64,000 nucleotides of DNA from NCBI GenBank assembly GCA_026214975.1, contig CM047817.1, forward strand, positions 54,742,246-54,806,245, in the 5' to 3' direction. Source of the DNA: Gentiana macrophylla (lineage: Eukaryota > Streptophyta > Magnoliopsida > Gentianales > Gentianaceae). A model generated the notes under the pieces. It did not search any database, was not told the DNA's origin, and was given only the letters and a program-made list of their open reading frames with translations. This document shows, piece after piece, positions 42,901 through 54,673 of this stretch (positions are counted from its first letter, which is position 1; every line of letters starts with the position of its first letter). The position numbers and the translations under genes were made by a program.

Positions 42901-43593
42901 CTATTATCGCACGAGTCATAAGAACTAGAAGAATTATGTGTACATTGCATAGATGATTGGTTATGTAGACTTAGTGTCGATATTTATCTGCTGATGTATT
43001 CCTATCTTCTGGCCATCAAAGCGGAGTAATAAGCTTGAGAATTATCTGTGTTTTGACAATGCGTTAAACACTAGACTTGTAGTAACATTACCAAAGTAGC
43101 CTCGTGCTTGTGGTAATATTCAATGTTATTGACTCATCCGTGAGAGGGGGATTCTTGCAATGCATAATTTACTTTTAAAGCAAGTTTCTTTCTTGAGAAG
43201 TGTTAATACTTGAAATTATGAAAATACGAAGAAATTCAACTTTTTAAGACGCTTTGAGTATTTTCTCGGTCTCCGAGCCAAAAACCTTTTAGATGACGCT
43301 CTTGCTTATTGCACCATGTTTTCACCCATTGCGAGGCTTAAGAAGTGGGAATACTGATGTTGGTAGGTTGAGATTGAGAAGTTAGCATAAACTTTAGTCT
43401 TGCCACGAATATATAAAACTGAATGCACATGCACACATCACTTCCATTCATAGCGAGTAGTGAATAATGGATACCTTATGAGCATGGATGGCATGAGTTG
43501 ACTCGAGTTTCTTGTGTAAGTATGATTTGACCTTTGGAACATGTTATCTTAGGGAATGACTTATTGATGCTTTGTTCGGGACGATCAAAGTCT
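39907..43593 (+). other. Interior of element B, non-coding
   Basis: About 3.7 kb with no open frame of note and no gag or pol motif. A pyrimidine-rich leader-like stretch lies at 41385-41660. The 3' part has CATTAGGGACAATGCCCTG followed by TTTAAGTGGGGAGGTAGG near 42617-42652 and GAGCCAAAAACC near 43276, words typical of the 3' end of Athila elements. B is therefore a deleted, non-autonomous Athila relative. Confidence 0.6.
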
Positions 43594-43607
43594 AAGTGGG
43601 GGGTAGT
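43594..43607 (+). promoter_or_regulatory. Polypurine tract of element B
   Basis: AAGTGGGGGGTAGT immediately before the 3' LTR start TGATGACGG. The preceding ACGATCAAAG also precedes the tract of element C. Confidence 0.75.
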
Positions 43608-44920
43608 TGATGACGGTCAAATTATACCCATAAAAGTCATCAACATTATCCTTAAATCGAGCATAATAATATATATTTTATATTAAATCACATGCTTATA
43701 ATGATTATTTAACGTTATGTGATTTATAGAATATAATTTGGTATTTATCTATTTTTATTATTAAAATATGATTTACTGGCGATAATTATTGATTTTATAG
43801 ATTACGGTGAATCGGAGGATATCTATCAACAAAGGAAGTAAATCTCAAGATAAATCGGAGCGGAATCGGATTGCATTAAAGATAAATATGAAAGTAGCAC
43901 GAAAAATGGAGTGAGGAGCAAGAAAAGCCAGCGAGCCAATCAGAAGCTGATGGACTCACTAGAAGCGAAGTGGGAGCTCGCTGGGAGCTCGCTGGGCGAA
44001 ATCGAGCGGATCGGCTCGGAGTTATCCAGACGCATTTTCTATCTCGTTAGGGTTTAGGGTTTATGAATTAGGTCGGCTGACGGCTATTCTAAGTCGGTTT
44101 TACAGCATATTTAAACTCCCTTTTATTAGACAATTTGTACACACAACTAATAGCACAAATTCTAAGTTTCTTCAAAGAAGTTTTTATACAAATTTCCAGC
44201 AGCAAGAATGTGAGTTATTTGTATTTATTTCTTCTTTTTTTTGTTGTAATTAGATCCCCCCAATTATTGTTTATCGTTTGAGGTTGTTCGGTCTTCACCG
44301 AACGATGTAGATCTAAGGATACGATATGAGGCAGTGGGGATTCCTTGTCTATAAGGATCCACACGCCCAGATCTGTTATCCGGTGACCTATAGATGACTT
44401 TGGTATGATCAACAATCGTGTTTTTAGTAGATCTATATAATTGCTTTATGAATCTCTATTTTTTCCGTTACGTATATAAAAATGCTAAGATTTAGGTTTT
44501 TGCCGCGTCAATCTAGCCACGTCTTTATGGTGTGATTGTCCACCTAGAATTTCATATCTTAGTAGGTATGGCTACGGCTACGTTGCTCGTCTGTTTTAAT
44601 TAGCGTACTATTAGGAAATACCAATATAGGACTCCTAGGTCGGCTCATGAATTGATCTTCCAGGACTTTCAACGAGATCTAGATCAGTGTTATATTTGGG
44701 AATCGCATGCACCTAGTTATACGTACGTCATAGATTAGCATGAGACCGTGCAGGTAATTGTTAATAGGACAGAGACTGATGCGATCACTTAGGAAGTATG
44801 CCTAACCACAAGAATGTTGCCTAGGTGAGGAATACGGTTAATATCGGCATCCCTAGTTTTGTAAGCGTGCGAGTTATATGAGATGGAGGCCTACGAAGTG
44901 AAGTCACGTAATGTAGCACA
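43608..44920 (+). repeat. Element B 3' LTR, first part
   Basis: Matches the 5' LTR. It carries the unoccupied C target GGAAT at 44829-44833 and is interrupted by element E after GCACA (44916-44920). Confidence 0.9.
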
Positions 44921-46763
44921 TGTTAGGTGTTATGCCCGAAAGACAATTTTGTAATTGTTTTATTTAAAAAATGAATTGACATTATTATTCATATTTATTA
45001 TTCTCATAATCACCGATGTGACAATAGTATTTACACTACAGAAAACCCTAAAGTATATCGTTTATGTAATCACTTAACTCGGTGTATGGTATATACACGG
45101 GAGGATTGAGTTAGTGAAGATGTACTTAAAATACTGATTAGCCCGTAGTGAAGTTAATCGAGAGTATCGGGTCTCTCCTTTAACGTGCTATTAATGCGCC
45201 CGAACACAATAGGTGTGATTGTCTTATCCGGACTTTCGGTTAAGAGAACCTAATGGGGCATTTATATATGATAGATATATCATGTAGAAATTTGGACCGA
45301 TTTGATTAGAGTTCACGATATAATTCCGTAATCGAGAATTCTTATCGAATCAATGGATGATCATATTTATGGATATATCTTAATCACGAGGTGATCACAG
45401 TGAACCGCTTGAATCGTATGAAGTTTGACTTGACGGTTAAGGATTACTTTGAGTGCGTGGTCCGAATTACCCCATCTTGGCATTGTCTTTGGATTGAGTG
45501 AGTAGTCGTGTTATCACGGATACATAATCCATTCCTTCCATTTATGGAAGTAGATAGACGATTCCCTTGTTTGTTAATCCTAGAAACCGATCGATCCATG
45601 GAGTTCATATTACAATCGATTAGCTACCGGTGAGTTGTATGAATTAATTGATCACTAGGGGTTAATGGTAAATAAGGATAAGAGGTTCTAGAAAGGGTTA
45701 ACGGTAACTTCCCGATTTAGAATGAGCGATCTATGGAGGATTAATCCATATGTAATGATTATATCAATGGACGCTTATTATTATTCTCGTGAGGAGATAA
45801 ATATAATCTTGTAATCGGAGGAGTGCGATCACGGGATTATGGTGGCATATTTCTGTGATTGATTTATCGAATATAATTATTACATTCGTAAGATAATTAT
45901 TTAGTTGATTTATCGGAGACATTGATTATTAGTCCATGGTCCCCGACGTGCCTCCTAATATAGCATAGCTATTCTCGGACGTCGAATCCTAATAATATTA
46001 GTTTGGTTCTTGTTGGACTTTATTAAAACGATATGTGAATTAATTGTTTAATGGACTATTAAATTAGTTGGGCTAAATAATTAAATATGTGGAAAAAAAC
46101 ATTTTCCATAATCTTGGCCCAATTATTGTGTTATGGCAAAATTAATATTGACTAGGTCAATATATGTAAAATTTCGCCCCATGCCCTATTTTGTGGAACA
46201 AGAAATTGTTTTCTTGTGTATTAATAAGACATGTGCATAAAATATTTATTGGATAAATATTTATGGAAAGAAATAAAAATAAATATTATTCTAGATTTGT
46301 TCTAGAATATTATGGAATTATCTTTTATTTAATAGGATTATTATAATTGATTTTGTATTAATTATTAAATCCTTGGAGGCTAAGTTTTACTCTCCTATAT
46401 AAAGAGAGTTCTCCCAAGCCTTACACACAACAATAAAATTAAATTCACCTCTTGGAGAGGAGAAAAGGATTTTCGCCAAGGGAGATTTAAGGGAAAATCT
46501 TGAGGTTTTTCCGGGTAGCATATCAGAAGGATTCGAGACGAGAATTTCCTTCCACCGGGAGTTGCTTGGATCACACGTACGGAAGATCATGGTGCTCTTC
46601 ACACCTTGTTCGTTATTTCTATTGCGGTTCTTCAACTTGGATTTTGAGATCCAAGAGGTATGATCTACAACCCCCTTGTAGATATAGATCTAGGTATTTT
46701 ATTACGTGTATTTTATAGATCTAGATCCTTAAATCGCTTCCGCTGCGGATGATATTACTAACA
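44921..46763 (+). repeat. Element E 5' LTR
   Basis: 1843 bp with inverted ends TGTTAG and CTAACA. It contains a TATA box at 46396. Its partner is 52362-54207. Confidence 0.93.
46396..46404 (+). promoter_or_regulatory. TATA box of element E 5' LTR
   Basis: TATATAAAG inside CTCTCCTATATAAAGAGAG, about 370 bp before the LTR end. The 3' LTR has it at 53835-53843. Confidence 0.65.
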
Positions 46764-46764
46764 G

Positions 46765-46773
46765 TGGTATCAG
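46765..46773 (+). promoter_or_regulatory. Primer-binding site of element E
   Basis: TGGTATCAG one base after the 5' LTR. It matches initiator-Met tRNA for nine bases, then diverges. Confidence 0.7.
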
Positions 46774-49108
46774 TCGCCATGGTGATCTATATTTATACGT
46801 ATAAAATATTAGATCTAGGAGTGGAAAACATGTAGCTTTTATTGTCCAATTTTTTAATTTGGCCAATTCATGTTTATATATATTTATGTTGTTGCGATTG
46901 TTGTGGTTTAAAGAGATGGATTGGGGTTGGCATTGTTTACCCATTAGATCTATTGTAAACTCGTATAAACGATGAAAATTCGTTCATATGAGTATAGGAA
47001 ATTATGTAATTTATCTTTATTGCAATTTTAATTTCCAGAAAATAGATCTATTTAGTAGCTGTTTAGTATTTTAGTTTTTCCCGTTGATCGAGCCGTTAAA
47101 ACGAAGATCTCTCCGGTCAGAATCAAGACCGAAGATGCTGATTTACTCCACAAATTTTGGCGTCGATCAGAGTCCGTTTCGATATCCGTTCGTTGCCACG
47201 AAGACGCTGCTGTAACAGAAAAATGCAGGATTCACAGAAACTCTACATGTGACTTCCTCTATTTTCTGGGAGAGTTTGGACCGTTGAAATGCCAATCCGA
47301 CCATTCAGATTGATTAAATTGGAGTTCTGGACGTGTGATAAAATATTCAGGTCGATCGGGATTCATGTAGATTCCCGATCTTCCTCGGGAAGTCTTTGAT
47401 GCGCTGCAGTCAAAGTCAGATTCAGCATCAAGTTGGGCGGCTAACTGGAGAAAATTGGTAAGTCAAAGCACCGATCCAACCGTCCATATTGAAGATCAAG
47501 AGGTGAAGAACATATGTGGAAAGTTTCGTCCCGATCCGAGTCCGTTTGGTATGCCGATCGTCGAAGAGTTCGAACAGCTACAGATTTTGTTAGAAAGTAG
47601 TAAACCCTAGTTAGGGTTTTGTTTTTTTATTTTCTAATAGATTAGATACGGGGGTGCCAACGATCCATCTCGGTGTTTAAATTTTCCGCAATTTATTTTT
47701 TATGTGTTTGATCATAAAATAGATATAAAATCGGAATTGCCATGACATGCATCATATCATAAATCCACTCCATGCATACATGTAGAATTTTAATTTTGGT
47801 AATTAAAATAGGCATGTATACAAACTCGTGTAATTAGTTGAAATTTAATTAATTTGCGGTAATTAATTAATTTAGTAACTAATTAAAGATCCGAGGACGG
47901 GTTATGAAATCGTTAAGCCTTTCGGTGTGTGTTCTCGGTGAACCGCCTTAAAGCCCAAACGAGATCACGTTTTCGATTCGTAGTGTCTACGAGATTGAAT
48001 GATGGTAAAAGAACAATAAATCTTGGATAAAAACGGTTCGCCTATAGGTTGTGTGGTCAACTGAGCTTCGGTCGACCGACTTAACCCTCCTAGTGTGATG
48101 TATGCACGGGGGTCCGGCAAGACTAAGCTACACTGGAGAGCAGAGGGGTGATTCCTTCTTATCTCAATAGGGCTATCTTGACCCGATTTCGTCCGACTGT
48201 CACATATGTTCCAAACGAATAGGACGGGTAGGCTTGCCTACGTTACCGACACCATTCGGAATCCTTGATTTGATGAGCTTTTATGTCAACATCAAAAAGA
48301 CGTGGTTAGTTAACCCACAACCACTTCCAAAATATTGAGTGGGAGCAGGGGAGGCGACAGCCAACCCCACGGTCTCTACTATAGATACAAGTAAGTGAGA
48401 GAAGGGTGACGCCTCGAGGCGCTTTGATTTCGTCCCCCTAAGGATGGTGTTCGCCCCTATCAACATTCATGACTTGGTCTCCGAAAGGATAGGATTTCCG
48501 GGTATTCGTCGGGTCACTGACCTATCCTAAGACGGCATACTCGGGGCGTACCTAAGAGATCCGATATAGTAGGTCACACTCATCATGGGTGTTTTTTTGA
48601 TAATATCTAGGCTAAAAAAGGAAGGTAGTCAATGAATAAAGGGATGTTCGATTCTCGTGGGATGTTTGATTCTCACAAGTTATTCATTGATGAGATTGTC
48701 TCGATTTAATCTCTTTGACCTACCCTAAGGCGGCACTGAGATGCGAGGTTAAAACCTTGGAATGGTAGAGTAGACTTATTTTTTAGTTTACAATTCCTAA
48801 AATAAAATAATATAGTAGTGTTAAACTTGAATTAATTTATGTCATTTTATTTACAGCATTATCCCTTACTAAATTGCTTAAAAATTTATAATTGACTAGT
48901 ATTGACTTCTTTAAAAAGTGGAAAGTAACTAGGACGTTGAACTAGTTAATCGATAATGCAATTAATTTTCGAAAGAGATATTTTCTCTTAAGCCTTTTAA
49001 AAACAGTGACATATAGGTATGTCACTAGTGTCATTCGTGTCAAACGGAAGACAAACTTAGTTTGATCAAAGGTGATTTCGGACTTTGAAATTCTTCTAGT
49101 GAATTTGA
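46774..49108 (+). other. Element E interior, first part, non-coding
   Basis: Leader-like sequence to about 47100 is shared with the minus-strand F fragment at 55640-55930. No gag is recognised. GTCACTGACCTATCCTAAGA and following bases (48513-48544) recur near the other end of the interior at 52165-52196, with a weaker copy at 48715-48742. Confidence 0.6.
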
Positions 49109-49109
49109 G

Positions 49110-49515
49110 TGTGTACACGAGTAATTTTCTAATTGAAAAATCCGAAAATCATGAAGTGTTACTAGTTGGACGATATTTGGAATCGATGAACTAGTGGGAG
49201 CTTTATTTTTTGTTGTTTTTCTAGAACATTAGAAAAGTGTAACTGACTACACACGTAACCGTTCTAATTGAAAAACCGGAAAGTCATGAAATGTCGCTAG
49301 TTGGACGATATTTGGAATCGATGAACTAGTGGGAGTTCTATGATTTGTTGTTTTTCTAGAAATATTGGAACTATGAGATTTTTTCTAAATCGAAAAAATC
49401 GGAAAATCATATATGAAGCATTGCTCGTTAGACGGTATTTGGAACCGATAAACTAGTGGGAGTTTTAATATGATTTGTTGTTTTTTCTGGTATATTAGAA
49501 AATCCGAAAAGTCCC
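49110..49515 (+). repeat. Three diverged tandem repeats in element E
   Basis: Three units of about 127-135 bp. Each contains a block like CTAGTTGGACGATATTTGGA ending in AACTAGTGGGAG, then a T-rich stretch and AAATCCGRAAARTC. The blocks begin at 49151, 49286 and 49413. The third is the most diverged. Confidence 0.8.
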
Positions 49516-52029
49516 GACGAGTAACACTCGAAATAGACATCCCACGGTTCAAGAGTAGTGTATATTCAAACGAACCATTTGGTTCAAGGTATTTCCATTC
49601 ACGGAAAGTCAAGAATGGGAGAATATGTCTAAAAGTGTTAGTCATCTAAACTAAGAAAATTTTAGGCTGAACCGAAAATTAATTAAACTGAAAATCATAG
49701 GATAAGGACAGTGATTTTGGATCACCAGCCTATGAATCCTTGGCGATTTTCTCGAGCTAGGTTCTTTGGAAGAACAAGGTAGCAGTGCATTTAACGATTA
49801 AAAGAGTAAACAACGGGCGGTTAATTTTAGCTAGAATAGTGGGAGTGATATAAGGAAATGAATCTCAGATTCAATCATTGGATATCGCGGAAAAATTATT
49901 TTCTGTTTAAGATTCATTGGAATGAATGGATTTACCTTCTATCCGATAATTTGTTTGTCGTATAGAAAGTGAATATACCATTTGTAGTATGAATCCAAGA
50001 CTCGGACTTTTGTTTGATAAAGTCAAAACCACTTAGAATCTATTTGAAATATGTATATAAAACACATCTTAGGCTGTTAAAAGCAATTGGTTTCTATATT
50101 TAGATAAACGCTTCTTCATATTCCATAGTTAGTGCATAGTCCCTAACAGACAAGACCTGAAGACTGGCTCAGGGTGATTTCCTTTCTCCCAGTCTAGTTA
50201 TATTGTCTCAAAAGTTCAATGACTAACTTTCCTTTCAATCGGGAAAAGATAATGGTTATAGAGAAGTAACATAGCTTGTTCATGACGACCTTCGGGGTCT
50301 GATGAAAGATACAAGCTAGTAGGAGCTTCCAGTAGTGACTTCTTTGTCGATAACTATTCAAACACTCCGGAAAGTTTATCCAAAATATTTTGAGGTTTCT
50401 CTGTTTTCAATGAGATATAGAGTATTCTATCTTTGGGAATAGGCCATTCATAGTCCTTGAGATCGATGCTCACTTTGCCTCATTGTGACATGTTCTCACT
50501 AAGTGAGAAACCGTTAAATTGCCTTATATAGTTTTTAGATGTGCTACAATACACTGCTTAACTCAATAAAGATATTAGAAGCGAAATATCGGTTTACATT
50601 GAAATGTAAGACTGAGAAGTCTACCTAGAATATGCTTTGGAATTTACGGATAAGGTGTGGATTCGGTTCACCCCACTTCCATAAATATAAGCATTTAGCA
50701 CACGGTGCTTGAAGGTAGGTCTCGAAATTTCGCGAACACGTTCGGTCGATGACCAATCGTTTCATATCTTGTAGCATTGAGAAAAAGGTTTGTTATAAGA
50801 TTCTTGAAATCGGGAAGGGACAGTTATACTGTTGCATCCTTCCTGATAGAATCTATGAACAGTAAAACCTTAAACCTTGAAGTATGTTTACTCAAGGTAG
50901 TTACTAACTGATTAAAATTAGACCACATCCAACATCGGTTGTTGGTGATAACACTAAATACTACTAAACTAGATCAGAATTTTGATCCACCCAGAATGTA
51001 GTGGGAGTATGGTTTATCCATTACCCATTACGGGTTCTGCGGACTTTGTAGTCTGAGGATCGATTGATGACCTATGGCTCTTTTGTGAGCAGTATAGGAT
51101 TCTGATAATAGAGGTTGGTTTACAAGCCATAACCCTGTGAATGGAGAATGGTACTCCAGAGCTGTTCATACTCTTGTAGAACCACCTGAGTGTCTCAGGC
51201 CCAGTGGGAGTAATTGGATCTACACGGAAAAGAGTAGAATGAATAGGAAAGTTTATCTTTCAGAGCAAAGCTTGAGTGGTCTAGGGGTAATTCCCTAAGT
51301 AGTAGAGAGTTAATCAGACCTTGAACTCTCTTACCACTTAGTATTGCATGATTTCGTTCAAAAGCAGAAAAAAGGGGTGATTCCCTGAATATTGATAAGT
51401 CTTATGTCCTTTGTGGATAAAAAGCAAACCTCTCGGTCATTGGAAGTCATATATTTCTACAATATATGGATTTGACCATAATATTGATAAGTCTTTTGTA
51501 GACTGGATATCAATTTTAGTACAGTAGCGAATATATACATACATATATTAGTGTTTGTGAAGGATAACACTGCACCAGTTGGAATCAACATAGGGTGTGT
51601 TATCTGAAGTCAGAATCTGACAATACCACAATTCTCTGCAACAGAGATTTGGACAACATTCTTAAGAGTTTGACTTGGTCGAATTCATTAGAATCAGTCA
51701 CTGGTTTACCATCCATCTTATTGGTTAAGATGATGCATCTGTGTATGCAACATTCAACGAGGAAGTTCTACCCTATGCCTCAGGAATGACTCTCTAAATC
51801 TTCGGATCAAGAGAAATGGAATAGATTCTCTTTCTAGTAAGAGATGGTCGGGTTATTGAACGTCAACTTTGATCGAATCTTAGATTCGGCTGTTAACAAA
51901 GCAAGTTTAGTATGTCCTTTTGTATCTTGAGAGAACGAGGAATAATATGCGGACATATTCATGTGTGAACTTGGATATGTGTGATACGCTGATTTTGACT
52001 TTAATTCAGATTGAGGATGATCGTTAAGT
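49516..52029 (+). other. Element E interior, second part, decayed pol
   Basis: No open frame. From about 50705 the sequence is colinear with the minus-strand F pieces at 21572-22001 and 3593-5037. This is decayed or never-coding copia sequence just upstream of the RNase H remnant. Confidence 0.55.
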
Positions 52030-52150
52030 CGATCTCGGGCTCAGTGTTTACTCAGTACCACATGATTAGATGGACCGGTAACGTTTCGATTCTACGGATC
52101 GTCTCGAGCCGACAACCTGACTAATCATTAAGACCCATGACATTTAGATG
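52030..52150 (+). pseudogene. Copia RNase H C-terminal remnant in element E
   Basis: Short broken frames give SGSVFTQ near 52035-52060 and SRADNLTN near 52105-52125, matching the copia words GSVFT and A(S)ADNLADP. Sequence between them is deleted compared with F, including the KHIxxxYH block. It confirms E as a copia derivative, although nothing is translatable. Confidence 0.6.
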
Positions 52151-52350
52151 TAGGTACTCCCCGAGTCACTGACCTATCCTACGACGGCATACTCGGAGTG
52201 TACTTTGGAATCTGAAATGGTTATGATATGCTTAATGGGTACTAAAATACGGGATGGGTCTCCATTGCTTTAGAGCAAGTGGGAGATGTAGTTTGTTGTA
52301 TTTTAAATAATAGGGTGTGCTCTAAAATAATTAATCACATGCTTTCGTGC

Positions 52351-52361
52351 AAGTGGGAGAT
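52351..52361 (+). promoter_or_regulatory. Polypurine tract of element E
   Basis: AAGTGGGAGAT directly before the 3' LTR start TGTTAG. A near-copy, CAAGTGGGAGATG, lies about 75 bp upstream at 52276-52288. Confidence 0.7.
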
Positions 52362-54207
52362 TGTTAGGTGTTATGCCCGAAAGACAATTTTTGTAATTGT
52401 TTTATTTAAAAAATGAATTGACATTATTATTCATATTTATTATTCTCATAATCACCGATGTGACAATAGTATTTACACTGAAAACCCTAAAGTATATCGT
52501 TTATGTAATCACTTAACTCGGTGTATGGTATATACGGGAGGATTGAGTTAGTGAAGATGTACTTAAAATATCTGATTAGCCCGTAGTGAAGTTAATCGAG
52601 AGTATCGGGTCTCTCCTTTAACGTGCTATTAATGCGCCCGAACACAATAGGTGTGATTGTCTTATCCGGACTTTCGGTTAAGAGAACCTAATGGGGCATT
52701 TATATATGATAGATATATCATGTAGAAATTTGGACCGATTTGATTAGAGTTCACGATATAATTCCGTAATCGAGAATTCTTATCGAATCAATGGATGATC
52801 ATATTTATGGATATATCTTAATCTCGAGGTGATCACGGTGAATCGCTTGAATCAAGTATGAAGTTTGACTTGACGGTTAAGGATTACACCGAGTCGTAGT
52901 GGTCCGAATTACCCCATCTTGGCATTGTACTAGATTGAGTGAGTAGTCCGTGTTATCACGGATACATAATCCATTCCTTCCATTTATGGAAGTAGATAAA
53001 CGATTCCCTTGTTTGTTAATCCTAGAAAGCGATCGATCCATGGAGTTCATATTACACCGATTAGCTACCGGTGAGTTGTATGAATTAATTGATCACTAGG
53101 GGTTAATGGTAAATAAGGATAAGAGGTTCTAGAAAGGGTTAACGGTAACTTCTCGATTTAGAATGAGCAGATCTATGGAGGATTAATCCATATGTAATGA
53201 TTATATCAATGGGCGCTTATTATTATTCTCGTGAGGAGATAAATATAATCTTATAATCGGAGGAGTGCGATCACGGGATTATGGTGGCATATTCATGTGA
53301 TTGATTTATCGAATATAATTATTACATTCGTATGATAATTATTTATTTGATTTATCGAGCCACGATTATTAGTCCATGGTCCCCGACGTGCCTCCTAATA
53401 TAGCATAGCTATTCTCGGACGTCGAATCCTAATAATATTAATTTGGTTCTTGTTGGACTTTATTAAAACGATATGTGAATTAATTGTTTAGTGGACTATT
53501 AAATTAGTTGGGCTAAATAATTAAATATGTGGAAAAGACATTTTCCATAATCTTGGCCCAATTATTGTGTTATGGCAAAATTAATATTGACTAGGTCAAT
53601 ATATGTAAAATTTCGCCCCATGCCCTATTTTGTGGAACAAGAAATTGTTTTCTTGTGTATTAATAAGACATGTGCATAAAATATTTATTGGATAAATATT
53701 TATGGAAAGAAATAAAGATAAATATTATTCTATATTTGTTCTAGAATATTATGGAATTATCTTTTATTTAATAGGATTATTATAATTGATTTTGTATTAA
53801 TTATTAAATCCTTGGAGGCTAAGTTTTACTCTCCTATATAAAGAGAGTTCTCCCAAGCCTTACACACAACAATAAAATTCGAAATTCACCTCTTGGAGAG
53901 GAGAAAAGGATTTTCGGCCAAGGGGAGATTTAAGGGAAAATCTTAGAGGTTTTTCCGGGTAGCATATCGGAAGGATTCGAGACGAGAATTTCCTTCCACC
54001 GGGAGTTGCTTGGATCACACGTACGGAAGATCGTGGTGCTCTTCACACCTTGTTCGTTCTTTCTATTGCGGTTCTTCAACTTGGATTTTGAGATCTAAGA
54101 GGTATGATCTACAACCCCCTTGTAGATATAGATCTAGGTATTTTATTACGTGTATTTTATAGATCTAGATCCTTAAATCGCTTCCGCTGCGGATGATATT
54201 ACTAACA
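52362..54207 (+). repeat. Element E 3' LTR
   Basis: 1846 bp, close partner of 44921-46763 with scattered indels; TATA box TATATAAAG at 53835-53843. Confidence 0.93.
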
Positions 54208-54611
54208 GTATAGTGATCTAGATGGCCTAACCGGAGCTATATCTAGTTTAGGGGATGACTCCCGTAGCCAACATAAATGAAATACGAATCGGATTAATAG
54301 TTGTCGATTCTAGCTTAATTATATAGAATCTTTACATCCAAACGATAGCATAATAATTGGGGTGGTTAATTACGTTGTCTTGTTGTGTTGTGTCGAGTCG
54401 AGTCCTTTATCTTTCTTGTCTCTCGTTGGTCGTAGACCGCCTTTTTGTCCTTGATATGAATAATTAATTGTTTGTATATAAATGATCCACAATTGGTTCC
54501 CTATGGGATCGACCTTGATTCGCTATAGCTATACTACGATGGACCTAGTCCTCTTGCTAGTATTGGTTTATGGTGGTCAATTATTTTATTATAACTTGAT
54601 CTACGTCATCA
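54208..54611 (+). repeat. Element B 3' LTR, second part
   Basis: Resumes B after E; 54208-54212 is the altered duplication GTATA. It ends CATCA, followed by GTTGT, the duplication made by B itself. Confidence 0.9.
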
Positions 54612-54673
54612 GTTGTGCTTGTGAAAATACTTTGAAAAATTTTTCAATTTTCTGATTTTCAAAGCTTTGCATC

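Larger units (their letters stand above)
44921..54207 (+). mobile_element. Element E: copia-type LTR retrotransposon without surviving ORFs
   Basis: LTRs 44921-46763 and 52362-54207 (TGTTAGGTGTTATGCCC to ATTACTAACA) are about 1.84 kb. The primer site is initiator-Met type, and a purine tract precedes the 3' LTR. The flanks are GCACA (44916-44920) and GTATA (54208-54212). The intact target GCACA is in B's other LTR (39478-39482), so the right copy changed by two C-to-T transitions. The 5.6-kb interior is non-coding apart from a broken copia RNase H near 52030-52120. Confidence 0.88.
22332..54611 (+). mobile_element. Element B: non-autonomous Athila-like element, both LTRs split by other elements
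   Basis: LTRs begin TGATKACGGTCAAATTATACC and end TCTTCA or CATCA. The 5' LTR is 22332-23545 plus 39391-39882. The 3' LTR is 43608-44920 plus 54208-54611. A 5-bp duplication GTTGT flanks the outside (22327-22331 and 54612-54616). The primer site (39889) is Asp-tRNA type. The 3.7-kb interior has no coding domain, so B must have depended on an autonomous relative. Confidence 0.9.

Noticed and set aside
46500..46718. 72-residue frame in the element E LTR (with an antisense frame at 46387-46635)
   Set aside because: It does not stay open with the same sequence in the other LTR and has no recognised domain.
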